Origin: CAYNRA01 sp046293395
GTDB lineage: Bacteria > Bacteroidota > Bacteroidia > Cytophagales > Spirosomataceae
Length of the DNA stretch: 64,000 bases
Direction of reading: 5' to 3'
Assembly: GCA_046293395.1 (NCBI GenBank)
Contig: JBKBOU010000001.1
Location: forward strand, 682,001 to 746,000
Part shown: positions 52,393 through 60,910 of the stretch, piece by piece
Position numbering within the stretch: the stretch's first letter is position 1
Layout: each line of letters begins with the position of its first letter
Notes under the pieces: model-generated
Database searches by the model: none
The model's input: only the letters and a program-made list of their open reading frames with translations
Told to the model about the DNA's origin: nothing
Program-made: the position numbers and the translations under genes

Positions 52393-53577
52393 ATGATTTT
52401 ACACACAAGGCAAATCCGAAATTTTATTTTTCTTCGGGAAGTATTCCTACTTGCCTTGACGTGCATTGGCGGGCCACAAGTTCATTTGACTTCATTTATC
52501 AATGTTTTTGTACATAAAAGAAGATATTTAACTGAAGCCGAATTAATGGAACTACAGGCACTTTGTATGATTCTTCCTGGGCCGTCTTCTACCCAAACAT
52601 TGACAGCCATCGGCTACCGTTTGGGGGGAACTACCCTTGCTTGGCTTACTGTATTTGTCTGGATATTGCCTTCTACCCTCACTATGATTGCCGTTGCTTA
52701 CGGAATTAACTACATTGATGCCCATTTGGTAGAAAAATTGATTCGATTTGTCAAACCAATGGGTATCGCTTTTATCTTTTTTGCCTCCTATTCTATTGGT
52801 CGTAAAGTCATTCATACAAAAACAAGTATTGTTTTGATGGTTCTTTCAGCGGCGATGGCCTATCTCTTTCGCTCCCCTTACATTACACCACTTTGGATTC
52901 TCTTGGGCGGTCTGGCGACCACTTATAAAATGAACCAACAGGAAAAAAGAGAACATGGAAAACTAAAAATCCAATGGGGAAACTTCTATTTGTGGGCAAG
53001 TGTTTTGGTTCTCGCTGCTGTTATTGGATTTCAAACACAGTCCTTACCCATTCGCTTATTTGAAAACTTTTACCGAAACGGTAGTTTAGCTATTGGCGGT
53101 GGACACATTTTGAAGCCCCTCCTTTACAATGAGTTTGTAGAATTTAAACACTATTTAACCAAAGACGAATTTTTAACAGGATTGGTCATTTCTGAACTTA
53201 TGCCTGGGCCGACATTCTCTGTAGCCTCTTTTGTTGGCGCACTTTCTTTGCGAAGTTGGGGCTTTGATGGTTATATTATTGGGGCTGTTATCGCCTCTGC
53301 TGGCATTTTTCTACCTGGTACTTTTCTCATCTTTTTTGTCTATAAATTCTGGGAACAACTCAAGCAATACCGCGTCATTCGTGCCTCATTGGAGGGTATC
53401 AATGCAGCAAGTACAGGGCTAACTATCTCTGCTGGAATTTCACTTCTTGGGCCTATGGCTGCCAATCCGCTCTCTATTTCCATCATTACGGTTACTTTTC
53501 TACTTCTCTTATCCGAAAAAATCAAACCCTATATGGTTATTTCCCTTGGCTTGTTATTAGGCTATTTTATCCCTTAA
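52393..53577 (+). CDS. chrA: Chromate transporter (ChrA family)
   Basis: 394 residues with two homologous halves of about five membrane helices each. Both halves contain the ChrA signature: ELQALCMILPGPSSTQT and VISELMPGPTFSVASFVG, and FLALTCIGGPQVHL/NGSLAIGGGHILKPLL. It exports chromate or related anions. It has no linked regulator. Confidence 0.9.
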   Translation: MILHTRQIRNFIFLREVFLLALTCIGGPQVHLTSFINVFVHKRRYLTEAELMELQALCMILPGPSSTQTLTAIGYRLGGTTLAWLTVFVWILPSTLTMIAVAYGINYIDAHLVEKLIRFVKPMGIAFIFFASYSIGRKVIHTKTSIVLMVLSAAMAYLFRSPYITPLWILLGGLATTYKMNQQEKREHGKLKIQWGNFYLWASVLVLAAVIGFQTQSLPIRLFENFYRNGSLAIGGGHILKPLLYNEFVEFKHYLTKDEFLTGLVISELMPGPTFSVASFVGALSLRSWGFDGYIIGAVIASAGIFLPGTFLIFFVYKFWEQLKQYRVIRASLEGINAASTGLTISAGISLLGPMAANPLSISIITVTFLLLLSEKIKPYMVISLGLLLGYFIP

Positions 53578-53730
53578 AAATAGGACGAATATCATTTTTT
53601 TACAATTCCGAAACAATAAAACTAAACAACATACTTGTTTTTGACGTTAATAAGTTTGTACTTTCGTACGCATTCCAGATTGTCTCGTGAAAGAGGACAC
53701 TCATCACCCTAAACTTTACTTGCACATTTT

Positions 53731-53952
53731 ATGGAAAAAATTCGCTACACAGTTGAAGAAAGATTATTTGGTGTCTGTTCCAAAATAGGTGAACGAATGG
53801 GCTTTGCAGCCAGCAGTGTCCGTCTGTATTTCATCTACGCCTCCTTTTTTACATTTGGCAGTCCCATTATCTTGTATCTTGTCTTGGCATTTTGGCTTGA
53901 ACTCCGCAAACATTTGCGTCGCCACCAAAATCCAAGTGTTTGGGAGTTTTAA
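53731..53952 (+). CDS. PspC-domain protein
   Basis: 73 residues. EERLFGVCSKIGERMGFAASSVRLYFIYASFFTFG is the PspC phage-shock domain, with one or two membrane segments. Its role is likely in envelope stress. The stop shares TTAA with convergent nuoD. Confidence 0.85.
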   Translation: MEKIRYTVEERLFGVCSKIGERMGFAASSVRLYFIYASFFTFGSPIILYLVLAFWLELRKHLRRHQNPSVWEF

Positions 53953-55160
53953 CGGTCAACTTCACCCATCACAAGGTCTAAACTCCCCACTATTGCTACT
54001 AAATCCGCAATCATCACTCCACGAGAAATCTCTGGCAACACAGATAAATTACTGAAAGAACACGCCCGTGCCTTCACACGTATCGGCACGTCTGACTTTC
54101 CGTCTGTTCTGAAAAAGAAGCCTAACTCACCTTTTGGATTCTCTGCACGGACGTAAAAATCCATTTTAGCTGGTCTTATTTTCTTTGGAACAACTGCTTG
54201 CGGGTCAAACGTACGCGTTCGTTTATGTTCCTTTTGTAGTTTTTCAAGACATTGTTCGATTATTTTAACAGATTCCCAGCACTCCAACACACGCACGTGG
54301 TTTCTGTCCCAGCAATCCCCTATTTTTCCCATCAATCCTTGCCCAACAGGTATATCAAAATCCAGTTCAGGATAAACAGAATATGCATCGACTCTGCGTA
54401 AATCCCATTTTAAACCAGAACCACGCAGCACAGGGCCACTGCATCCATAATTCACAGCAAGGGGTAAATCAAGAACACCTACATTGGCTGTTCTTTGAAT
54501 AAATATATGATTATCAATGATAATTTGTTGTAGCTCAACCAAATTTGGTTTTAATGTTTTTATAAATTCAGTACAACGTTCCTCAAAACCGACGGGCAAA
54601 TCATAGAAAAGTCCACCAATCCAGATATAATTATAGAGCATTCGAGCACCAGAAACCCATTCCAGCAAACGTTGTATATTTTCACGTTCACGGAAAAGCC
54701 ATAAAAAAGGAGTTTGTGCACCAATATCCAGTGCGTACGTTCCAATAGCTACAAAATGCGAAGCAAGGCGATTCAGTTCGGCAACCAAAACGCGAATATA
54801 CTCTACCCGCTTCGGAATTTGCTCCGTGATTCCGAGCATTTGCTCAACGCCCATGGCATACGCATGTTCAGAGTTCATTGCTGCCAGATAATCCATCCGA
54901 TCTACAAAAGGAATAATTTGATTGAACGGAAGATTTTCTGCATGTTTTTCAAAACAGCGATGCAAATATCCAATATGTGGAACAACATCTACTAAAATTT
55001 CGCCATCCGTCACGACTTCCAATCGCAAAACGCCGTGAGTCGAGGGATGCTGAGGGCCAATATTTAATATCATTTCCTCTGACTTCAAATTCTCCAACTT
55101 ATATTTCGCTGGTTCTGAAGCCGTTAGATAATCTTTTTGAATATTTCTGCTTAATGACAT
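53949..55160 (-). CDS. nuoD: NADH-quinone oxidoreductase subunit D
   Basis: 403 residues, 49-kDa-type subunit of the complex I peripheral arm. Typical regions are NIGPQHPSTHGVLRL, GYLHRCFEKHAEN, DRMDYLAAMNSEHAY, FFRTDGKSDVPIRVK and the C-terminal SLDLVMGEVDR. It stands alone here, about 8.5 kb from nuoAB and without nuoC or nuoE next to it, so the complex I genes are scattered. Confidence 0.95.
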   Translation of the reverse strand: MSLSRNIQKDYLTASEPAKYKLENLKSEEMILNIGPQHPSTHGVLRLEVVTDGEILVDVVPHIGYLHRCFEKHAENLPFNQIIPFVDRMDYLAAMNSEHAYAMGVEQMLGITEQIPKRVEYIRVLVAELNRLASHFVAIGTYALDIGAQTPFLWLFRERENIQRLLEWVSGARMLYNYIWIGGLFYDLPVGFEERCTEFIKTLKPNLVELQQIIIDNHIFIQRTANVGVLDLPLAVNYGCSGPVLRGSGLKWDLRRVDAYSVYPELDFDIPVGQGLMGKIGDCWDRNHVRVLECWESVKIIEQCLEKLQKEHKRTRTFDPQAVVPKKIRPAKMDFYVRAENPKGELGFFFRTDGKSDVPIRVKARACSFSNLSVLPEISRGVMIADLVAIVGSLDLVMGEVDR

Positions 55161-55272
55161 AGCGTGTGAATGTGATAACTCGGTGAAACCGATGTATGAA
55201 TGCCCAAAATTAAGAAACTATGTAGAGTAACAAGTAGTTCTAGCGAAATTGTTACCTTTTAAATAATAATCT

Positions 55273-55842
55273 ATGCATACGATAGAACCTTTTTATCGCT
55301 GGAAAAAGTACTATCAGGCAGAAAAAGACCCTGCTTCACCTTTTTATGGAAATTCGTATTCGAACCAATACGAAGATACCATTTATGGCTATTTCATTGA
55401 TCCTCAATGGGATTATATCGGTTCTGAGACGTTGTATTGCAAATTGCTTTTTTCAGATTATTCGTCTAAAACGTGTATTATCGAGCTTTTTGGTGAATGG
55501 AATGATGCCTTACACAACGATTCCATGCACTTAAAAAGAACTTTGATTGACCCACTTTTACAAGCAGGAATTACAAAATTTATTTTAATTGCAGACAATC
55601 TACTTCAATTTCATGGAGGAGAAACGGATTATTACGAAGAATGGCTAGAAGAAGTCGAAGATGGATGGATTGCCGCCTTGAATGTTCGTCCGTTTATTTT
55701 AGCTGAATTTGAAAGATATAAAATTGATTATTACGTCAATTGTGGAGGTACATTAACGCTTTCGAACTGGCGAACGCACCCTCCTTTCAAAGTAGCAGAA
55801 TTGGTTGATTTATTGCTTGTAAGGCGATTAGGAAGCGGTTAA
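55273..55842 (+). CDS. Conserved hypothetical protein
   Basis: 189 residues, cytosolic, acidic and aromatic-rich (FYRWKKYYQAEKDPASPFYG, FGEWNDALHNDSMHLKRTL). The middle holds a probable alpha/beta fold (ITKFILIADNLLQFHGGETDYYEEW). Related proteins occur in Bacteroidota, but I know no function. Divergent from nuoD; the stop shares TTAA with the TPM gene. Confidence 0.7.
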   Translation: MHTIEPFYRWKKYYQAEKDPASPFYGNSYSNQYEDTIYGYFIDPQWDYIGSETLYCKLLFSDYSSKTCIIELFGEWNDALHNDSMHLKRTLIDPLLQAGITKFILIADNLLQFHGGETDYYEEWLEEVEDGWIAALNVRPFILAEFERYKIDYYVNCGGTLTLSNWRTHPPFKVAELVDLLLVRRLGSG

Positions 55843-56585
55843 TAGTCGCCGCCAGCACCACCTCCACCAAAATCTCCTCCTCCGAAACCACCAAAATCAC
55901 TGCCACTGCTGCTACTTCCTCCACCCCAACTACCAGAAGATGGCCCCCAGTTTGTATAAGTTGTATATGGCATACCACCAGAAAAACCACCGCCGCCACT
56001 TCTTTTATTCAATAGACTGATGACAATAAAAATGAGGAGGATAATCAAGAAAGGTATCCAAAAAGAGCCGTCGTCTTCTGTACTTTCCTCGGCGTTGTAT
56101 TCCCCTTTCAAATAGCTAATAATCGAATCAACACCCTTATTTATTCCGTCATAAAACCGACCTTCTTTGAACGCAGGAATGATGTCGTTGTTGATTATCC
56201 GCTTCGCATACGCATCGGGTAATGCTCCTTCTAAGCCATATCCCGTTGCGATATACACCTTTTTTTCGCCTGTTGACCAAAGCAAAATCAACCCGTTATT
56301 TTTACCTTTCTGACCAACGCCCCACGCACGGCCGAGCTCAACAGCGAAGGTATTCATGTCGTAATCACCAATTGTAGGGACAATCACGACAGTTAATTGA
56401 GTGGAAGTAGTATCATTATAAACGCGTAATTTTTGCTCCAACTGATTTACCTCCTCTTTAGAGAATGCGGAGGCGAAATCATTGACTAAACGCGGAGGAT
56501 TGGGTTTTTCGGGAATGGTTTGTCCAAAACCAAAAAACGACAAAAACAAAAAGGTCGAAAGAAGAATAAAATGACGTGTAAACAT
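55839..56585 (-). CDS. Exported TPM-domain protein
   Basis: About 248 residues from ATG 56585, which gives a proper signal peptide (MFTRHFILLSTFLFLSFFGFGQ); a longer start at 56636 would overlap the previous gene. TPM domain about 30-165 (LVNDFASAFSKEEVNQLEQKL, GLILLWSTGEKKVYIATGYG), one membrane helix (FLIILLIFIVISLL) and a Gly/Ser-rich tail. It is the third gene of a lemA-TPM-TPM group and is thought to act at the membrane. Confidence 0.87.
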   Translation of the reverse strand: MFTRHFILLSTFLFLSFFGFGQTIPEKPNPPRLVNDFASAFSKEEVNQLEQKLRVYNDTTSTQLTVVIVPTIGDYDMNTFAVELGRAWGVGQKGKNNGLILLWSTGEKKVYIATGYGLEGALPDAYAKRIINNDIIPAFKEGRFYDGINKGVDSIISYLKGEYNAEESTEDDGSFWIPFLIILLIFIVISLLNKRSGGGGFSGGMPYTTYTNWGPSSGSWGGGSSSSGSDFGGFGGGDFGGGGAGGDY

Positions 56586-56598
56586 AGAGTTAGATAGA

Positions 56599-57018
56599 TT
56601 AGCCCATTGAAATATCGTCTGAAATTTCATTGACATCGTTTGAATCGTACGGAAAAAAAGTCTTCAGTTGGTATCCTGCCTCCGTTACTGCGGCAGCAAT
56701 TCCTTCCACAAATTGGTCTTTTTGGAAAAAAGTACGCATGGTTTCTTTTGTCGAATCCCAAAAATTAGAAGATACAACTTGGTTGATACCGGAGTCGCCA
56801 AGGATAGCAAATTTACGACTTTGGTACGCCCAATAAATCAAAACCGCGTTCTTTAGTTCGGTTTTTTGTAGTCCAAGATGCTCAAAAATAGCTTTCGCGC
56901 GTTCCATTGGGTCTATTTCGCAGGTCGCTTCGATATGAACCTTGATTTCCCCTGATGTATGTAGTTCTGCTTTTTGAATGGACTCTACGAGAATTTTTTC
57001 TTGTGATTTCGTTAACAT
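56599..57018 (-). CDS. TPM-domain protein, short form
   Basis: 139 residues without a signal peptide or membrane segment: TPM-like fold (SGEIKVHIEATCE, NAVLIYWAYQSRKFAILGDSG). Sits between lemA and the longer TPM protein. The start lies at the edge of the lemA terminator. Confidence 0.85.
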   Translation of the reverse strand: MLTKSQEKILVESIQKAELHTSGEIKVHIEATCEIDPMERAKAIFEHLGLQKTELKNAVLIYWAYQSRKFAILGDSGINQVVSSNFWDSTKETMRTFFQKDQFVEGIAAAVTEAGYQLKTFFPYDSNDVNEISDDISMG

Positions 57019-57021
57019 ATC

Positions 57022-57054
57022 AAAAAAATAGCCCGACGTATCCGCCGAGCTATT
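57022..57054 (-). terminator. Terminator-like hairpin between lemA and TPM genes
   Basis: On the minus strand, a 12-bp stem with two GU pairs is followed by a long T run. It ends 4 bases before the short TPM gene start, so it may reduce downstream transcription. Confidence 0.75.
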
Positions 57055-57064
57055 CGTTTACTGA

Positions 57065-57646
57065 TTAAAAACTGACAGTTGGTGCATTCTGTGCGGATGC
57101 TGCGGCTTCAAAGTATCCTTTGGGTGCAAATCCAAAAATACCTGCAAAAAGACTTGCCGGGAAAACACGAACGGCTTGGTTATACACTTTAACAACCGTA
57201 TTGAAATCATTTCTAGCGACCGTAATTCGGTTTTCTGTTCCTTCCAATTGTGCTTGCAACTCTAAGAAGTTTTGGTTTGCTTTTAGCTCCGGATATTTTT
57301 CAACGGTTACGAGCAATCTACTCAAAGCACCGCTTAGTTGGTCTTGTGCAGCTTGAAACTTTTGAATGTTCTCAGGTGTCAAATCTGCTGCATTCAAATT
57401 CATGGATGTTGCACTTGCTCTTGCCTGAACAACTTGCGTTAGCGTTTCTTTTTCAAAATTTGCAGCCCCTTTGACGGTATTCACCAAGTTGGGGATTAAA
57501 TCTGCACGGCGTTGGTATTGTGTTTGAACAAGTGACCATTTTTCGTTCACTGTTTCATCTTTTCCAACAAGCCCGTTGTATGTACTACAGCCATACATGG
57601 TAAAAAGTAGGATAATACCTACAATAATAATCGTTCCTTTCTTCAT
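57065..57646 (-). CDS. lemA: LemA family protein
   Basis: 193 residues. Signal or anchor segment with a lipobox-like MYGC, then the coiled LemA domain with WSLVQTQYQRRADLIPNLVNTVKG, ARASATS and LLVTVEKYPELKANQNFLELQAQLEGTENRI as separate conserved stretches. LemA and TPM proteins are often found together; their joint role is unclear. Confidence 0.92.
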   Translation of the reverse strand: MKKGTIIIVGIILLFTMYGCSTYNGLVGKDETVNEKWSLVQTQYQRRADLIPNLVNTVKGAANFEKETLTQVVQARASATSMNLNAADLTPENIQKFQAAQDQLSGALSRLLVTVEKYPELKANQNFLELQAQLEGTENRITVARNDFNTVVKVYNQAVRVFPASLFAGIFGFAPKGYFEAAASAQNAPTVSF

Positions 57647-57705
57647 TACTTTACAAATGTTAGTTCAATTCGTCTTTATCTCTAAGATTGACGTTCAAAT
57701 ATACA

Positions 57706-57753
57706 ACAAAAAAACGATGCTGATCTATCCTTAGGATGAATGTCAGCATCGTT
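57706..57753 (-). terminator. Rho-independent terminator after the photolyase gene
   Basis: On the minus strand the stem AACGATGCTGA/TCAGCATCGTT is followed by a seven-T run. It separates the photolyase from lemA. Confidence 0.75.
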
Positions 57754-57781
57754 GGTTTGAGCGTATTTTTTTTAGGATAGC

Positions 57782-59203
57782 TTACCTTGGAGGTAAAATT
57801 CTGACCAAGGGTCTAGGATAATTTTTACCTATTTCTACCCCTGCTACCTTCAAGTCACTTTCGTGTGCCAAATACGGCGTATGTATCATAGCATCGTTTA
57901 TTTTTTGTAGTTCAGGAATCCAATGTTTGACATATTTTCCTTTGCTATCGTACATTTTACCTTGTTTGACGACGTTGAAATACCGATTTTCACGGGGGTC
58001 ATTACCAATACCTGCCACATAATTCCAGTTTGCCCAGTTGCTACAAACATCGTAATCAAGTAATTGGCTTTCAAAATAACGCGCACCCCAACGCCAGTCG
58101 ATTTCAAGGTCGTGTGCCAAAAAACTAGCCACATTTTGACGTCCTCGGTTCGACATAAATCCGGTTTGTTTTAATTCTTTCATGTTCGCATCAATGAAAG
58201 GAATACCCGTTTCGCCATTTACCCATTTGGTAAATTTGCTAATATCTTGTTTCCAAGTTTTGGATACATCCAATTTTATTCCTTGAATTTTGAACATTCT
58301 CGAACCGTATTTGAGCGAAACAAAGATGAAGTAATCGCGCCAAAGTAATTCAAAAATGAGCCAATAAGTCGAGTCATTTGCGCCATGTTTTGCCTCAAAT
58401 TGGCGAATCTCTTCGTATATTTTTCTAGGAGATAGACACCCCAATGCCAACCAAGGAGAGAATTTGGAGGAATAATCACCGCCGAGTAATCCGTTTCTTG
58501 TTTCTTTGTATGTCTTGAGTAATTGGGTGTCCCACAGATAATAGTGTAGGCGTTTTAGTCCTTCTTCTTCACCGCCTTTGAAATCTAGAACACCACGAGC
58601 ATCTTTTTGAATAGGTGCATAGCCTAGGTTTTCGAGCGACGGAATTTCCCCCATATCGAGGTCAACTGGAAAATCACCAATAGACGAAGGTGCGGGGAAA
58701 GTGGCTCTAATTTTTGCACCGCGTTCCATTCTTTTACGAAATTCGGTAAAAATATCGGGCAAGAAATGAATTTGAAAAGGTAAATCGAGCGCATGGTACA
58801 AAGAGCGCGTCCAGACGAGGTCAATATCAATGTTCAATGGTTTAAGCGCCTGAGACAGTGCCGTTTCGACATCTGTTTCCTCTTCTGTCACTTCTTTCGA
58901 AGCCACTACATGCGATGCACCGAGTGCATCTGCAAGTTTAGGAAGAATTTCTTCTGGGCGCCCCACCCGAACCAGTAAATTGGAATTGATTTGAAGTAGT
59001 TGTTGGCGCAAATTTTGGACAGATTCCAAAATAAACTGCATTCTATACGCGCCCACTTTCGGAAAACCTTGGGAAAAATCTTTGAGCCATCTTTCATCAA
59101 TAATGTAAACGGGAGTTACATTTCCTCGTTTATACGCTCTTAAAAGCGCCTCATTATCATGCAAACGGAGATCATTACGAAACCAAAATACGGTAGAAGA
59201 CAT
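57782..59203 (-). CDS. DASH-type cryptochrome/photolyase
   Basis: 473 residues. N-terminal photolyase domain STVFWFRNDLRLHDNEALL and the FAD-binding half with TGIPFIDANMKELKQTGFMSNRGRQNVASFLA and WRWGARYFESQLLDYD. The cofactors bound are expected to be FAD and an antenna pigment. Cry-DASH repairs or senses single-strand DNA photodimers. The C-terminal part ends at the usual place with no long plant-type tail. Confidence 0.92.
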   Translation of the reverse strand: MSSTVFWFRNDLRLHDNEALLRAYKRGNVTPVYIIDERWLKDFSQGFPKVGAYRMQFILESVQNLRQQLLQINSNLLVRVGRPEEILPKLADALGASHVVASKEVTEEETDVETALSQALKPLNIDIDLVWTRSLYHALDLPFQIHFLPDIFTEFRKRMERGAKIRATFPAPSSIGDFPVDLDMGEIPSLENLGYAPIQKDARGVLDFKGGEEEGLKRLHYYLWDTQLLKTYKETRNGLLGGDYSSKFSPWLALGCLSPRKIYEEIRQFEAKHGANDSTYWLIFELLWRDYFIFVSLKYGSRMFKIQGIKLDVSKTWKQDISKFTKWVNGETGIPFIDANMKELKQTGFMSNRGRQNVASFLAHDLEIDWRWGARYFESQLLDYDVCSNWANWNYVAGIGNDPRENRYFNVVKQGKMYDSKGKYVKHWIPELQKINDAMIHTPYLAHESDLKVAGVEIGKNYPRPLVRILPPR

Positions 59204-59245
59204 AAAAAGTAATTAGATAAACGTAAATAGTTGTGTTAATTTTAT

Positions 59246-59992
59246 TTAAAAAGAGCCATTCAAGTCCCAAATATAGTCCATGTACGAGATAGAACCATTT
59301 TTTTGCATTTTCACACGTGAATATTGATTAATCCAGTCTGTGACGGGCTTTGTTTTTTTGAAATCGCCCCCATACCATGTGAATAATTTAGAGACAGTTG
59401 CGCCGTTGGCAGTCACTTTATTTTTGGTTGGATCATTCAAAAACCGAACACCTTGATCGTCGAGTTGAGCGTTCAATTTGGCAGCAACAAATGCTTCATT
59501 GCGTAGCGGCGGACAAGAAACGGCCGCACAAACCAAGGCAAAATGAATGCGTGCATCAGCAAATTGTTTGCGGATAATTCCATGTTCAATTTCATTCAAG
59601 TCCATGGATTTACCTCCAATTTTAATGAATTTGATGTCCCAAGGCGTATTCACAAAAGGTATTTTGATGGAGCTTCCGATGTCTTTGATACTTTTAATAT
59701 TGTCTTTTTGGTAATTCAAAATCAATTTGACGGTAAAAGCGTTGTACGCATTGATCCAAAAAGCGAGTTTTTCTTCTTTTGACCAATCTGCTTTGGGAGG
59801 ATTGGCAGAAAGAAGAGCCAAGTAGCTATCCAAGGTTTTTTCATCTTTATTAAACCCGCCGTAATTGACACGCCCGGCAGCGGAAACATGTTTTTTAGTC
59901 AGTCCATCCCAAATGGCGTGAGATACCTGAGCTTGTGATACAAATGAGAGAAAAAGAAAAAAGACGAAAAAATGAGTTATGCGCTTATTCAT
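59246..59992 (-). CDS. DUF547 domain-containing exported protein
   Basis: 248 residues with a signal peptide (about 1-21). The DUF547 core has KLAFWINAYNAFTVKLIL, NEIEHGIIRKQFADARIHFALVCAAVSCPPL and WYGGDF. Function unknown. Upstream of the photolyase gene by 42 bases on the same strand, so possibly co-transcribed. Confidence 0.88.
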   Translation of the reverse strand: MNKRITHFFVFFLFLSFVSQAQVSHAIWDGLTKKHVSAAGRVNYGGFNKDEKTLDSYLALLSANPPKADWSKEEKLAFWINAYNAFTVKLILNYQKDNIKSIKDIGSSIKIPFVNTPWDIKFIKIGGKSMDLNEIEHGIIRKQFADARIHFALVCAAVSCPPLRNEAFVAAKLNAQLDDQGVRFLNDPTKNKVTANGATVSKLFTWYGGDFKKTKPVTDWINQYSRVKMQKNGSISYMDYIWDLNGSF

Positions 59993-60421
59993 AGAAGACG
60001 TAAATTAATTGGTAAGTAAACGAAATCCATCCATGATGGTTTGAAATATACGTAATCCAATCTCATTAAAGTTCGAATTTGTTTTCTATTTTGCTGTTTA
60101 ACGAAGCAAAAAATAATTTGTGGCAGGGAGATTTTAGAGATTATAATCCTTCGAATGAGCCAAATACATTTTACAGTTACAACCTCCGTAGAGATGAATC
60201 TACTTGCTCACGAAGACTACAAAATTCTTTATTAATTCCCTAAATAACCGTACAGCCGATGGTTAGGAAGATACCTTTGCTTCCTGCTTGCGAAGAAGAT
60301 TATAAGTATATACGCTATTTTTTACTTGATTAGGTATCTAGTTTTTGACTGATTCAACAAGAAACAGTTCATCCATTGGCAAGAAATGAACTGTTTCGTT
60401 TGTGTTTGATTTAAGTCCGGT
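59993..60421. other. Intergenic region
   Basis: About 430 bases without a gene I can support. It holds one hairpin (60361-60397) facing the lipoprotein gene. Confidence 0.4.
60361..60397 (-). terminator. Terminator-like hairpin
   Basis: Perfect 12-bp arms GAAACAGTTCAT/ATGAACTGTTTC with a 13-base loop, located after the lipoprotein gene. On the minus strand the following T content is weak. Confidence 0.4.
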
Positions 60422-60814
60422 TTAAAAAGTGATATTTTTTAAGATTGTATCTTTCTTGACTTCAAAGTCAATTGCGGCATTTTGAAATTGTCCGTGAGTA
60501 AAATAGCAGCAACTTGCCCTTTTTGTATCTCCGTTTTCAAAGGTTAAAAGCAGCGTAAAACTCCCATCACTGCCCAACAGTTTACGGCTCTCCTTGGCTA
60601 TCAACTGTTTGGAACTACCTGCTAAAATATTTTCTACAATGAATGAATCTACAAAAACCTGAGTTCCATGTTCCGCATAAAACCCAGCCTTTCGAATGGT
60701 CATCCCTGAGTTGTTTGTGATATTCACGGTCATTTCTGAGTTACCCAATATACCCAGAATGTCTGTGCAACTACTTGCCGCGACTGAAAGTAAAAGAATG
60801 GCTATTTTTTTCAT
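60422..60814 (-). CDS. Small lipoprotein of unknown function
   Basis: 130 residues. Lipobox ASSC (Cys about 16). A beta-rich domain ends with LTFENGDTKRASCCYFTHGQFQN, similar in spacing to the lipoprotein at 25054 (FSDGDST...YFTNYQFQ). No function known. Confidence 0.7.
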   Translation of the reverse strand: MKKIAILLLSVAASSCTDILGILGNSEMTVNITNNSGMTIRKAGFYAEHGTQVFVDSFIVENILAGSSKQLIAKESRKLLGSDGSFTLLLTFENGDTKRASCCYFTHGQFQNAAIDFEVKKDTILKNITF

Positions 60815-60910
60815 TTTTTTATTGATTATGAATTTGGGGGGGATTGAAAAATTACGTACATAAAGTCTCTTTCAATCAAAATGAATATTTTATGATTTCA
60901 CTCTTCCTTA

